Of a stretch of DNA of 64,000 nt, positions 52,741 through 61,891 are shown piece after piece. This DNA is from an uncultured Kordiimonas sp. Lineage in GTDB: Bacteria > Pseudomonadota > Alphaproteobacteria > Sphingomonadales > Kordiimonadaceae. Position 1 is the first letter of the stretch. Every line of letters starts with the position of its first letter. The translations under genes and the position numbers were made by a program. The stretch lies in the NCBI GenBank assembly GCA_947503575.1, contig CANNDZ010000001.1:496001-560000 (forward strand), given 5' to 3'. The notes below the pieces were generated by a model, which saw only the letters and a program-made list of their open reading frames with translations, did not search any database and was not told the DNA's origin.

Positions 52741-52911
52741 TCACTTTTGATCAGGCGGGTTTGGGGTGTCGTCGTCATCATCCAGAAGAATGCGATGGGC
52801 GTTGCCCTCCATGTCGTCAAACTGATCATTCTTCAGTGCCCACATGAAACCCACAAGTCCGACAAGGCCCAAGGTCAGCGCGATCGGGATCAGGTATAAC
52901 AAAATTTCCAT
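52741..52911 (-). CDS. ccoS: cbb3 oxidase maturation protein CcoS
   Basis: A 56-residue protein: one membrane helix at the N-terminus (MEILLYLIPIALTLGLVGLV), the family-typical FMWALKNDQFDDMEG and an acidic tail with DDDDD. CcoS is needed to insert haem b and copper into cbb3 oxidase. It starts where the ccoI stop ends and closes the ccoGHIS cluster. Confidence 0.92.
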   Translation of the reverse strand: MEILLYLIPIALTLGLVGLVGFMWALKNDQFDDMEGNAHRILLDDDDDTPNPPDQK

Positions 52912-55212
52912 TCAGTCCTCCCGCTTTAAGGTGAGGCGGAATGAATTTAGGATCACGACCAGTGACGACCCCGACATGGCAATGGCGGCAACGAGCGGCG
53001 TCACATGCCCCATGATAGCCAGGGGTATAGCGATGACATTATAAATGATCGCCAAGCCAAAGTTCTGTTTTACCAAGTGCATCGACAATTTGGCTGTGGT
53101 GTGTGCGGCGGCAACGGGCCCCAACCTGTCGCCCTGAAATACGACATCAGCGGTGTTTTGCGTGATGTCCACTGCGCTGGCGGGGGAGATAGATACATGC
53201 GCAAACGCCATGGCTGCGGCGTCATTAAGACCGTCGCCTGCCATTAAGACGGTGCGGCCCTCCGCTTGCAATGCCCTCAGGCGATCACTTTTATCAACCG
53301 GCGAGACCCCGGCTTCATAACTGTCGATACCAAGGGAGCTGGCAACCTCGCAGGCCACAGCCTCGCGGTCACCAGACAGCAAGCTGACCTTGAGGCCCCG
53401 GGCTTTTAATTTCTGTACGGTTTCAGCCGCATCGTCTCGCACCTGATCCGCGAAGGTGAAACACTCAACCGGGGTGCCATCGATTGACAACCACATCTCA
53501 AGCGAGGCATGGCCGTCCGCCTGTTCATCGCCGCACCAGGCCCTGCTGCCCAAGCGATACCGCTTGCCATCCATCAATGCCTCAAGGCCTTTCCCAGGGA
53601 CTTCGACGACATCTATTTTCTCTAATGTACCATCGTGGGCGCGGGACAGGGCGGTTGAGAGTGGGTGTTTGCTGTTAGCGGCCATAGAGGCTGCCAGCTG
53701 CATATGCCCTGGGTCATGAGTATTTGAAGTGAGCTCTGGTCGTCCAAGTGTCAGGGTGCCAGTTTTATCAAACACCACAGTGTCAATGGTTGCCATTTTC
53801 TCCAGTGCATCACCCGACTTCAGTAAAATGCCGTAGCGCATCAGTTTGCTGCTTGCCAGCACCTGCACCACGGGAACCGCGAGGCCAAGGGCGCATGGGC
53901 AGGTAATGATTAATACGGTGACCGCATTTAAAAGCGACACTTGCCAGGGGGCGCTCATGATGAGCCACCACCCCAGGAAAGTGAGCGCGCCCATGGAATG
54001 AATTACAGGTGTGTATAGCCGGGCTGCCGTGTCCGCAATACGAACGTATTTCGATGCGCCCTGCTCGGCGACCTCCATCAGCTTGACGATTTCGCTGAGC
54101 AGGCTTTTTTCACTGGCCTTGGATACCTCAATGCGCAGCGGCGCAGACAGATTAAGCGTGCCAGCAAATACGCTGCTGCCGACGGTAATGTCTTCTGGCA
54201 CGGTTTCCCCGGTAATTAATGACAGGTCTGCGCTTGATGTGCCTGACAGAATAGTGCCGTCAGCGGGAATATTTTCCCCAACGGCGACCCGCACAATCAT
54301 GCTTTCCCGTAAATCCCGGATCGGAACCTGCGTTAGCTGCCCGTTTTCTTCTACAGATGCAAAGCCCTGCAGTCGGGATAAGAGACGCCCGGCAGAGGAC
54401 CGGGCCTTGCCTTTGGCGCGGGCGTCCAGATAGCGACCAATCAGCAGGAAAAACAGCAGCATCACAGCGCTGTCGAAATATACATGTTCGCCGTGGTTGA
54501 CCGTTTCAAACAAGCTCATGGCAGAAGCCAGTACAACCGCAAGCGATATGGGCACGTCCATGTTGGTGCGGCGTTCCTTCAGCACGCTGATAGCAGACGC
54601 GAAAAACGGCTGGCCCGCGTAAATCACAGTGGGCAGGGCAATCAGGGCTGATATCCAGTGCATCAGGTCGCGGGTTGCCATTCCCATTGTTTCAGCGGTA
54701 GATGCCCAAAGCCCCATCGACAGCAACATCATATTCGCTGCGGCAAACCCTGACACAGCAATAGCGCGCAACAAGCGTTTTTCCTGATCGGTTTGCGCGG
54801 GTGCATCATCCCGCAATGTGTGCAGTTTGTAGCCAAGCCTGGTGATGGAGTCGGCCAATATATTGGCGTTGGCGCGGGGCCCGTTCCAGCGCACCATCAT
54901 GCGTTCCGTCGACATATTGACGCGGGCATCGGTAACACCGTCCCCTGCAGACAAAGCGTTTTCAATCAACCGGATGCAGGACGCACAGTGGATACCTTCC
55001 ACGCCTAAAACAAGCGTATGGGTACCGTCGGCATTATCGGTCGCCACAGAGGCAAAGGCACCGCCTTCAGCGATACTGTTGCGGGCTGCATGGGCCGCTT
55101 CACAGCCATTGCAGCAAAACTCCTTGCCGCTGGGTGTGGGCGCACCGCAATGGGCGCAATCACCTAGCGAACGATGAGCCGGTCTGCCTGCTGATACTGT
55201 TGCTGGTTCCAT
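52912..55212 (-). CDS. ccoI: Copper P1B-type ATPase CcoI (FixI)
   Basis: A 766-residue P-type ATPase that supplies copper for the CcoN active site. Seen are the cysteine-rich N-terminus (CAHC, CCNGC), a heavy-metal-associated domain with GIHCASC, eight membrane segments, the CPC motif (TCPCALGLA), the phosphorylation site DKTGTLT, the HP motif (KHPLSTAL) and the hinge GDGLNDAAA. The ATG at 55212 is the first reasonable start and overlaps the end of ccoH by 49 bases. It belongs to the ccoGHIS assembly set. Confidence 0.94.
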   Translation of the reverse strand: MEPATVSAGRPAHRSLGDCAHCGAPTPSGKEFCCNGCEAAHAARNSIAEGGAFASVATDNADGTHTLVLGVEGIHCASCIRLIENALSAGDGVTDARVNMSTERMMVRWNGPRANANILADSITRLGYKLHTLRDDAPAQTDQEKRLLRAIAVSGFAAANMMLLSMGLWASTAETMGMATRDLMHWISALIALPTVIYAGQPFFASAISVLKERRTNMDVPISLAVVLASAMSLFETVNHGEHVYFDSAVMLLFFLLIGRYLDARAKGKARSSAGRLLSRLQGFASVEENGQLTQVPIRDLRESMIVRVAVGENIPADGTILSGTSSADLSLITGETVPEDITVGSSVFAGTLNLSAPLRIEVSKASEKSLLSEIVKLMEVAEQGASKYVRIADTAARLYTPVIHSMGALTFLGWWLIMSAPWQVSLLNAVTVLIITCPCALGLAVPVVQVLASSKLMRYGILLKSGDALEKMATIDTVVFDKTGTLTLGRPELTSNTHDPGHMQLAASMAANSKHPLSTALSRAHDGTLEKIDVVEVPGKGLEALMDGKRYRLGSRAWCGDEQADGHASLEMWLSIDGTPVECFTFADQVRDDAAETVQKLKARGLKVSLLSGDREAVACEVASSLGIDSYEAGVSPVDKSDRLRALQAEGRTVLMAGDGLNDAAAMAFAHVSISPASAVDITQNTADVVFQGDRLGPVAAAHTTAKLSMHLVKQNFGLAIIYNVIAIPLAIMGHVTPLVAAIAMSGSSLVVILNSFRLTLKRED

Positions 55213-55652
55213 GTCACATACACTCTTACGTCCCAAACGCCCTCCAGCGGAAAGTCGACTGTGGCGCGGTAAGCGCCGGTGCTGTTTTCAAGCAGGGGCA
55301 CAGTAAAATCCACGCCATTATGCGTTGGACGGGTGAATTCGGCAACGATATCCGCACCAGACAGCGGTTGGTCCTGCGCGGTTAGGATATAGGTAAACTC
55401 ACCATTATCCGCATAATCTACAGTGCCGGCCCACCCCAACCGGGATTGAGCCTCTGCCGCAGCCACAGTGTCGTTATAGTTCAGGCCTTTCAGATAAGCC
55501 TGTTCGGTCACGACGCCTGTGTGCGTGTCTGTGGCAAGATAGACGAAAATACCGTCCATTACGAAAATAACGGCAAAAAAACCGACAATATACCAGGGGA
55601 TCCATCGATCCCGTTTGGTCATGCCGGTCTCTGTTGTTTGTGTGTCAGTCAT
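55164..55652 (-). CDS. ccoH: cbb3 oxidase assembly protein CcoH (FixH)
   Basis: A 162-residue membrane protein: one N-terminal helix (WIPWYIVGFFAVIFVMDGIFVYL), then a periplasmic FixH domain with DTHTGVVTEQAYLKGLNYND, a segment typical of the family. It helps assemble the oxidase and interacts with CcoN. It lies 10 bases after ccoG and overlaps ccoI. Confidence 0.93.
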   Translation of the reverse strand: MTDTQTTETGMTKRDRWIPWYIVGFFAVIFVMDGIFVYLATDTHTGVVTEQAYLKGLNYNDTVAAAEAQSRLGWAGTVDYADNGEFTYILTAQDQPLSGADIVAEFTRPTHNGVDFTVPLLENSTGAYRATVDFPLEGVWDVRVYVTWNQQQYQQADRLIVR

Positions 55653-55662
55653 GTCAGGCTCC

Positions 55663-57078
55663 CTAGCGCCTTTCGCTCAGGAACAGGCCTGAGTATGTTT
55701 CAACAATAGCACCATCCATCGTCCTTGCGGTAAAGGTTACGTCAGATCGTCCTTGCGCCGGTTTTGGCGCGGTCACGAAAACCCTGTAGTGCCCAACACT
55801 GTCGGCATAGACCAGAAGTGCGTCAGGTTCCGGGTCACCAGCCGCCTGAACCCGCAAGTTGGCACCGTCCAGCCCACTGACCGACAGGGAAAAGACCATG
55901 TCTTCATGGGTTTTGTTCAAAATTTTGACGTCATACCCGTTACGGATTGTGCCGTCTGACAAGGTGACAAATAAAGGGTTTCGGTCGTGGAGGACATTCA
56001 GGTCTGACGGACTGCGGTTGATAAGACCAAACAGCATCACACCGCCCACGATTGCTAAAATCGCGATGTACCAGAAAGTCCTTGGCCGCAGGATATGCGG
56101 ATTTTGGGTGCGGCCTTCCAGGCGCGCTTCCTGGTTGTTCATGGTGTCATAGCGGATCAGGCCGCGCGGGCGATCCACTTTGTCCATGATTTCATTGCAG
56201 GCATCTACACAAAGGCCGCAGGCAATGCATTCCATTTGCAGACCGTCACGAATATCAATACCAACCGGGCAAACCTGAACGCAGAGCGTGCAATCAACGC
56301 AGTCCCCGCGCCCGTCCCAGCTTTCGCCTTTTTTATGCTTGCCGCGGGGTTCGCCGCGTACTTCGTCGTACCCGATGATCAGCGTATCCTTATCAAACAT
56401 AGCGGATTGGAACCGCGAGTAGGGACACATGTACATGCATACCTGTTCGCGAGCAAAACCTGCCATCAGGTAAGTTGAGAAGGTTAGCGCCACAATCCAG
56501 ACACCAACCGACCATGGCACATCAAGGTGAACGATTTGATCCACCAGCGTTGGGGCATCATTAAAATAGAAGACCCAGGCGCCGCCAGTTAGTGCACCGA
56601 TAACGATCCATAGAAAATGTGTAACGCCGAACTTCCAGATTTTTTCAAAAGACAGAGGGCCTTTGGCCAGCCTCATGCGTTTGGCGCGGTCCCCTTGGAC
56701 AATACGTTCAACCCAAACGAACAAGTCGGTCCATACGGTTTGCGGGCAGGTGTAACCACACCATACACGCCCCGCCAGGCTGGTAACGAAGAATAAGGCA
56801 ACTGCCGCCATCACCAGAATGCCGGTAAGATAATAGACCTCCTGCGGCCATATCTCGATGAAGAAGAAGTAGGCGCGCCGGGCGGGCATATCGATCAGGA
56901 TGGCCTGGTCAGGGGCATGCAAGCCCCTGTCCCAGCGCAGAAACGGCGCCAGATAGTAGATCGAAAGCGTGACGATCATCGCCACCCACTTGAGCTGGCG
57001 ATATTTGCCCCAAATACGCTTTGGGTACGCTCGCTCGCGTTTTTCGAAAAACTTAATTGGCGCTGCGGTATCGCTCAT
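55663..57078 (-). CDS. ccoG: cbb3 oxidase accessory ferredoxin-like protein CcoG (RdxA/FixG)
   Basis: A 471-residue membrane protein with five to six helices and two [4Fe-4S] cluster motifs: CVDCTLCVQVCP and CIACGLCVDACNE. CcoG is a cupric reductase or redox partner in copper delivery to cbb3 oxidase. Motifs such as CGYTCPQTVWTDLFVWVER and CMYMCPYSRFQSAMFD complete the family picture. It starts six bases after ccoP and precedes ccoH. Confidence 0.95.
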   Translation of the reverse strand: MSDTAAPIKFFEKRERAYPKRIWGKYRQLKWVAMIVTLSIYYLAPFLRWDRGLHAPDQAILIDMPARRAYFFFIEIWPQEVYYLTGILVMAAVALFFVTSLAGRVWCGYTCPQTVWTDLFVWVERIVQGDRAKRMRLAKGPLSFEKIWKFGVTHFLWIVIGALTGGAWVFYFNDAPTLVDQIVHLDVPWSVGVWIVALTFSTYLMAGFAREQVCMYMCPYSRFQSAMFDKDTLIIGYDEVRGEPRGKHKKGESWDGRGDCVDCTLCVQVCPVGIDIRDGLQMECIACGLCVDACNEIMDKVDRPRGLIRYDTMNNQEARLEGRTQNPHILRPRTFWYIAILAIVGGVMLFGLINRSPSDLNVLHDRNPLFVTLSDGTIRNGYDVKILNKTHEDMVFSLSVSGLDGANLRVQAAGDPEPDALLVYADSVGHYRVFVTAPKPAQGRSDVTFTARTMDGAIVETYSGLFLSERR

Positions 57079-57084
57079 GGCTTT

Positions 57085-57957
57085 TTACTCTGCTTCCCCG
57101 CCGCCAAGCGAGTGAACGTAGATGGACAGTTGCCGGATGGTGCTGGCATCAAGCCGCGTATTCCAATTGGGCATCATGCCATGCTTTGGCTGACTGATCT
57201 GAGCAACCAGATCAACTTTTGTGCCGCCGTAGAACCAGATGGCGTCTGACAAATTAGGCGCCCCCTGATACTGATCACCTGTGCCATTCTCGGCATGACA
57301 AAGCGAGCATTGCTCGTCATACAAGGTTTTGCCGGCTGCCGGATAATCGCCGCCTGTGCTGAAACTCAGGACATAATCTGCAACATCCGAAATTTCCTCA
57401 CGGCTGAAGATTTCACCAAACGCAGGCATTTCCGAATAGCGGGTTTCGTCGTGGTCAGCCCGCACACCGAACTGGATGGTTTGGTGAATGTCATTCACTG
57501 TTCCGCCCCACAGCCAGTCATCGTCCAGAAGGTTCGGGTAACCGGCAGCGCCCGTGCCGCCCGTGCCGTGGCAGGTGGCGCAATTGTCTTTGAAGGCAGA
57601 TGCACCGCCCGCAAGAGCGAAGGCATATAGCGCAGGGTCAGCCTGAACATCCTCAAAACTGGCACTATCAAACCTACTGAGATACTGCGCGCGACGGGCG
57701 AAGATTTCAGCCTGGCTGTCAGCCAGTTCATTATATTGTGTCCAGCCCATGCTGCCCTGAGTGCCGCCGCGTTCGCCGTCACCCGACAGGGTGGGCCAGG
57801 ACGGATAAATCACCGAATAGCCGATGGCCCATATGATGGTGACAATCAGAACCCCAAGCCACCAGCGCGGCGCTGGGTTGTTTAGCTCTTTGATGCCATC
57901 CCATTCGTGGCCGGTGGTTTCAATACCTGTGTGGTCGTCTTTTTCAATGTTGCTCAT
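57085..57957 (-). CDS. ccoP: cbb3 oxidase di-haem subunit CcoP
   Basis: A 290-residue membrane-anchored di-haem cytochrome c. After one helix (WWLGVLIVTIIWAIGYSVIY) come two c-type domains with CATCH and CSLCH, each followed by the methionine ligand region. It receives electrons from soluble cytochromes c and hands them to CcoO. The ATG overlaps the ccoQ stop as ATGA. Confidence 0.95.
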   Translation of the reverse strand: MSNIEKDDHTGIETTGHEWDGIKELNNPAPRWWLGVLIVTIIWAIGYSVIYPSWPTLSGDGERGGTQGSMGWTQYNELADSQAEIFARRAQYLSRFDSASFEDVQADPALYAFALAGGASAFKDNCATCHGTGGTGAAGYPNLLDDDWLWGGTVNDIHQTIQFGVRADHDETRYSEMPAFGEIFSREEISDVADYVLSFSTGGDYPAAGKTLYDEQCSLCHAENGTGDQYQGAPNLSDAIWFYGGTKVDLVAQISQPKHGMMPNWNTRLDASTIRQLSIYVHSLGGGEAE

Positions 57958-58106
57958 TGCTCGTCCCCTTCAAGAGGAATGAATTTGTGCCCTTCGATGA
58001 TGTCCCGTTTGCTGGGGCGAAATGCCCAGAAAACGACGCCGCAGAAGACCGAGAAAAAGAACAACAGGCCAACCATACCGGCATTGTCTGAAATCCAGTC
58101 CATCAT
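57954..58106 (-). CDS. ccoQ: cbb3 oxidase small subunit CcoQ
   Basis: A 50-residue single-helix protein. It begins [10 protein letters not shown], the membrane helix is GLLFFFSVFCGVVFWAF, and the tail is RPSKRDIIEGHKFIPL. CcoQ stabilises the CcoNOP core. It is tightly packed between ccoO and ccoP, overlapping both by four bases. Confidence 0.93.
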   Translation of the reverse strand: MMDWISDNAGMVGLLFFFSVFCGVVFWAFRPSKRDIIEGHKFIPLEGDEQ

Positions 58107-58837
58107 CGCCCACTCCTTTGTGTGCCATCATGCTTATAGTCTTGCAGTTCGGCCATTGTGCCAAGGACCTGCAAATACGCGATCAGGGCATCCATTTCTG
58201 TGGTTGTAGACTGGCCATCGAAATTGCGGGCGTTGACCTTGCTATAGCGGCTCAAGAGACCATCAAGGTCGTCACTGTCGTCCGTTGCTTGGGCAAGCGC
58301 GTCAGTATAGGCATTTTCGATTTGTTCATCGGTGTAGGGCACCCCCACCATGCGAAGGGCAATCATGTCCTCGTGGATGTATTCAAGCTTGGCACCCTTT
58401 TCCACAAGGTGAGCATAGCCTGGCATGATTGATTCGGGCACCAGCGATTGTGGATGGATGGTATGAGCCACATGCCAGTCGTCAGAGTATTTGCCGCCCA
58501 CGCGCGCCAGGTCAGGACCTGTTCGCTTGGAACCCCACTGGAACGGATGGTCATACATGCTTTCCGCTGCCAGTGAATAGTGGCCGTACCGTTCCACCTC
58601 ATCACGTAATGGGCGAACCTGCTGGCTATGGCAACCATAACAGCCCTCGCGCAGGTACACATTATACCCAGCGAGCTCAAGTGGCGTGTAGGGCCGAACG
58701 CCCTTCACCGGCTCGATTGTGGTTTCCATCCGGAACAAGGGTACAATCTCGACCAAGCCGCCAATGGATATGGTGATCACCACAAAAATCAGCATCAGGA
58801 TGGAGTTTTTCTCTACAGATTTGTGACTGTTAAACAT
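58103..58837 (-). CDS. ccoO: cbb3 oxidase mono-haem subunit CcoO
   Basis: A 244-residue membrane-anchored cytochrome c with one N-terminal helix and a single haem motif CYGCH ([18 protein letters not shown]). The methionine ligand region ([10 protein letters not shown]) follows. The lack of signal-peptide cleavage and the length are standard. It passes electrons from CcoP to CcoN. The start overlaps the end of ccoN by eight bases. Confidence 0.96.
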   Translation of the reverse strand: MFNSHKSVEKNSILMLIFVVITISIGGLVEIVPLFRMETTIEPVKGVRPYTPLELAGYNVYLREGCYGCHSQQVRPLRDEVERYGHYSLAAESMYDHPFQWGSKRTGPDLARVGGKYSDDWHVAHTIHPQSLVPESIMPGYAHLVEKGAKLEYIHEDMIALRMVGVPYTDEQIENAYTDALAQATDDSDDLDGLLSRYSKVNARNFDGQSTTTEMDALIAYLQVLGTMAELQDYKHDGTQRSGR

Positions 58838-60269
58838 GAACCGTCTCCAGATAAGCAGGCCGGGTTTCGGGCGCGGTATCCCCGCGCACCGTCCGGATAA
58901 GATTGTAGACCATGATCAAACTGCCTAGGAGGAACAACATGCCCCCGAAAGCACGGATCAGGTACGGGATGAATTTGGCCTGCACAGTTTCAACGAAGCT
59001 GTACTCAAGGAAGCCAAGCGCGTCATACGACCGCCACATCAGGCCTTCCATGATGCCGGACACCCACATTGCTGCGATGTACAGCACGATACCAATCGTT
59101 GCGATCCACAGATGCGCATTCACCAGCTTCAGGGAATAGAGGCCTGGCCGTTTCCACAGCACCGGCACCAGATGGTAGATCGCACCAAAGCTGATGAAGG
59201 CAACCCAGCCAAGCGCACCAGAGTGCACGTGCCCAATGGTCCAGTCTGTATAATGGCTTAGCGCATTAACGGCTTTGATAGACATAAGCGGGCCTTCAAA
59301 GGTGCTCATGCCATAAAAGGCCAATGAGATGATCATGAACTTCAGAACTGGATCTTCACGCAATTTGTGCCATGCACCAGACAAGGTCATCATGCCATTG
59401 ATCATGCCCCCCCAAGACGGCATCCACAGCATGATAGAGAAGGTCATGCCCAGTGTTTGCGCCCAGTCAGGCAACGCGGTGTAATGCAGGTGGTGCGGCC
59501 CGGCCCAGATATACATAAAGATCAAGGACCAGAAGTGCAGGATGGAAAGCCGGTAGCTGTAAACTGGCCGTCCTGCTCGTTTGGGTACAAAATAATACAT
59601 GATGCCCAGGAAGCCGGCGGTCAGGAAAAAGCCCACGGCATTGTGACCATACCACCATTGGATCATGGCAGACTGAACCCCACCCCAAAGCGGATAGCTT
59701 TTGGTGCTAAAGAGCGATACCGGGATAGAGATATTGTTCACCAGATGCAGCACTGCAACCGTCACGATGAACCCAAGAAAGAACCAGTTCGCCACATAGA
59801 TATGCGGTTCTTTGCGGTTTTTCAGGGTCATCAGAAAGACAATCAGATAGGCAACCCAAACAATGGTCAGCCAAAGGTCAGCGTACCATTCGGGTTCTGC
59901 ATATTCTTTACCCTGCGTAACACCGGTAACGTAACCAAGTGCAGCAATAACAATGAAGAACTGATAGCCCCAAAACGTAAACTTCGACCAGCCATCGCCC
60001 CAAAGCCGCGTGCGGCATGTGCGCTGGACAGCGAAATAGCTTGTCGCAAACAGGGCATTGCCGCCAAAAGCGAAAATAACCGCTGATGTATGCAGTGGCC
60101 GCAAGCGCCCAAAAGTTAAATATTCCCCGAAGTTCAATACCGGGAAGGCCATCTGTAGTGCGATAAACACCCCAACCAGAAAGCCGGTTACGCCCCAAAA
60201 AACAGTCGCGATTGTGAAAAGTTTCACAATATCGTCGTTATAGTTGGGTTTTTCCGCAAGCGAAGTCAT
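58830..60269 (-). CDS. ccoN: cbb3 cytochrome oxidase catalytic subunit CcoN
   Basis: A 479-residue haem-copper oxidase subunit I of the C type, with twelve membrane helices. Histidine-rich segments such as [30 protein letters not shown] and [16 protein letters not shown] carry the haem b, b3 and CuB ligands; the Tyr of the active-site cross-link lies in the usual helix VII region. It reduces oxygen at low concentration and pumps protons. The ATG at 60269 follows GAGG; the frame extends upstream but not with family-like sequence. It is the first structural gene of the oxidase operon, 11 bases after the TauE/SafE-like gene. Confidence 0.96.
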   Translation of the reverse strand: MTSLAEKPNYNDDIVKLFTIATVFWGVTGFLVGVFIALQMAFPVLNFGEYLTFGRLRPLHTSAVIFAFGGNALFATSYFAVQRTCRTRLWGDGWSKFTFWGYQFFIVIAALGYVTGVTQGKEYAEPEWYADLWLTIVWVAYLIVFLMTLKNRKEPHIYVANWFFLGFIVTVAVLHLVNNISIPVSLFSTKSYPLWGGVQSAMIQWWYGHNAVGFFLTAGFLGIMYYFVPKRAGRPVYSYRLSILHFWSLIFMYIWAGPHHLHYTALPDWAQTLGMTFSIMLWMPSWGGMINGMMTLSGAWHKLREDPVLKFMIISLAFYGMSTFEGPLMSIKAVNALSHYTDWTIGHVHSGALGWVAFISFGAIYHLVPVLWKRPGLYSLKLVNAHLWIATIGIVLYIAAMWVSGIMEGLMWRSYDALGFLEYSFVETVQAKFIPYLIRAFGGMLFLLGSLIMVYNLIRTVRGDTAPETRPAYLETVHV

Positions 60270-60279
60270 AGGCTTGTCC

Positions 60280-61026
60280 TCATGATAAAAGTCCCCCTGC
60301 AATTGCGAAAAGACTGGCACCGCTCAGCACCATTGCGCCCCTGGCGATGGTTTTAATGCCGGAAGGCCAGCGATTCGCAGAAAGTTGGCCAGCCGCTGCC
60401 ACAAGGGTCAGGGCTGGTATGGTGGCAAGGCCGAAACCCGCCATAGAAAAAAACGCGGCAGCTGGGTCACCTGTTGCCGCAACAGCAAGCAAAGCAGCCC
60501 CCACAAGCCCGCATGGTAAAAAGCCAAGCGTTACCCCGAGGGCGTAACGATGCAGTGGCGTTTGGCCGGCCACAAAAGGTCTGGCTACGTCACCCAGCTT
60601 TGTGCCTAAACCAAGAACCATGCGGTTAAAGCTGTTTGGCAACAGAGATGTGCGAAGGCCGGGAACAGCGCTGCCTAAAAACAGCGTGCCCGCCAACACC
60701 ATCATTGCCACGGCCACAGTGCGGAACACGGCACTGTCGGCAAAAAAACCGGAAAAGGTCGCCGCAGCAACCCCGAGTGCTGTGTAGGTTGTGATTCTGC
60801 CCAAATGATAAGGCATCAAGGCTGCCCCTTTTACGCGGGTTAATATGTTGCCGCCTGCGGGTGCTCGGGTGGCTGCTTTACTGGCAGTGGTTTGAGCAAA
60901 CGCAAACGGACCGCACATGCCGACACAATGCGTCAGACTGCCTACAAAACCGCCAATAAGCAGCGTTGTGGCAAGGCCGCCGTGGTTTTGAAGTGCAGCC
61001 TGGCAATGTTGCAAAAACAGTTCCAT
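60280..61026 (-). CDS. TauE/SafE-like (UreH/DsbD_2-type) membrane protein heading the cbb3 operon
   Basis: A 248-residue protein with about six membrane segments. The N-terminal [15 protein letters not shown] is the cysteine/histidine motif of the sulfite-exporter TauE/SafE-like family (DsbD_2) often found beside cbb3 and copper genes. Further repeats of the motif style appear as [13 protein letters not shown]. It may take part in copper or thiol handling for oxidase maturation; this is inference. The ATG at 61026 was chosen because the upstream frame does not look coding. A class II FNR-type promoter lies just ahead of it. Confidence 0.82.
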   Translation of the reverse strand: MELFLQHCQAALQNHGGLATTLLIGGFVGSLTHCVGMCGPFAFAQTTASKAATRAPAGGNILTRVKGAALMPYHLGRITTYTALGVAAATFSGFFADSAVFRTVAVAMMVLAGTLFLGSAVPGLRTSLLPNSFNRMVLGLGTKLGDVARPFVAGQTPLHRYALGVTLGFLPCGLVGAALLAVAATGDPAAAFFSMAGFGLATIPALTLVAAAGQLSANRWPSGIKTIARGAMVLSGASLFAIAGGLLS

Positions 61027-61056
61027 TGGAATCCCTAAGCGTTCCAGTTCGAGCGT

Positions 61057-61097
61057 ATAATACCCATGGCTCTGAGGCGGGGTTTGACAGAAGTCAA
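61057..61097 (-). promoter_or_regulatory. FNR/FixK-type promoter of the cbb3 operon
   Basis: The box TTGAC-AGAA-GTCAA (61084-61097) is a perfect palindrome and fits the FNR/FixK consensus TTGA(T/C)-N4-(A/G)TCAA. A -10 element TATTAT (61057-61062 on the minus strand) places the transcription start near 61050, about 40.5 bases from the box centre. That is the spacing of FNR-activated class II promoters. The TauE/SafE-like gene follows 24 bases later. Confidence 0.8.
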
Positions 61098-61321
61098 AAG
61101 CCAGACATCTTCTTGTGCGACAGGCGGTCGCAGGGCCGAAAACTGTAAAAACCTTTGCAGACCAAAAGTATGGAAAAGGCAAACTCCCAGATGCTTCAAA
61201 AATGTTGACCTCTTGGCCAAACCTGAATCGCGCCAGATAATGTTATGATATAGCCTTTGCCTCTGGTACCGTACCGGACGACGCCTTTTAGGGCGCATTA
61301 ACGACAAAAGAGGAGACAAAG

Positions 61322-61768
61322 GTGAAAAAAATCATCATTTTCATGGCCTTTATTGCGGGCCTTGCATGGCCAGCGGCTGCGGATCATCATAAAAAAAGTG
61401 AAGGTGACAAAGCGGCAATCAAAACGGCTGTGTTTGACTATTTTCATGGACAGGGCGAAGCCAGTGCCGAGCGTTTGTTCCGGGCCTTTGAGGCGGAGCA
61501 TGCAACGATGGTGGGAGTTACCAAAGGCGATAACGGTAGTGAGTCTGTCCGGTCCTGGAAAGACATGACGAGTGTATTGAATAACTGGGCGGCCAATGAA
61601 AACCCGCCGGGTGGCGACCGGGACGGAGAAATCATTTCTATGAATATGGTGGACGACCGGTTGGCTGTTGTTCTGTTTCGCTCGGCAGATCGCTTTTATG
61701 ACGCCCTGACACTTGGCAAGGTTAACGGTGAATGGAAGATCATCGCTAAGGCTTTCGTGCTGCAATAG
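61322..61768 (+). CDS. Secreted NTF2-like (lumazine-binding-like) small protein
   Basis: A 148-residue exported protein with a signal peptide (KKIIIFMAFIAGLAWPAAA) and one SnoaL/NTF2-like domain, close to the putative lumazine-binding group (PF12893 type). It has AIKTAVFDYFHGQGEASAERL, then W-x-D, and ends in LGKVNGEWKIIAKAFVL. No catalytic role can be named. GTG at 61322 follows AGGAGACAAAG. It is divergent from the cbb3 operon and followed by a stem-loop. Confidence 0.78.
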   Translation: MKKIIIFMAFIAGLAWPAAADHHKKSEGDKAAIKTAVFDYFHGQGEASAERLFRAFEAEHATMVGVTKGDNGSESVRSWKDMTSVLNNWAANENPPGGDRDGEIISMNMVDDRLAVVLFRSADRFYDALTLGKVNGEWKIIAKAFVLQ

Positions 61769-61793
61769 CTTTGTAGCGTTCGTCTATATTTAC

Positions 61794-61824
61794 CCAGCTG
61801 GGGCAGGTTACTAACCCCAGCTGG
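61794..61824. terminator. Perfect stem-loop between convergent genes
   Basis: CCAGCTGGGG / CCCCAGCTGG, a 10-base-pair GC-rich stem with an 11-base loop, in the 123-base gap between two convergent genes. It has no T tract on either side, so it would be a pause or mRNA 3' protection element as much as a terminator. Confidence 0.55.
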
Positions 61825-61891
61825 AGCCACTTCAAGCATGTGGTTCAGAGATGAAAATTACTGCGGCTAAATCTTACCCCCGCGCCCCACA

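Noticed and set aside
59367-60086. Plus-strand ORF of 239 codons opposite ccoN
   Set aside because: Antisense to a highly conserved oxidase subunit; the His/Pro/Lys-rich product matches no family.
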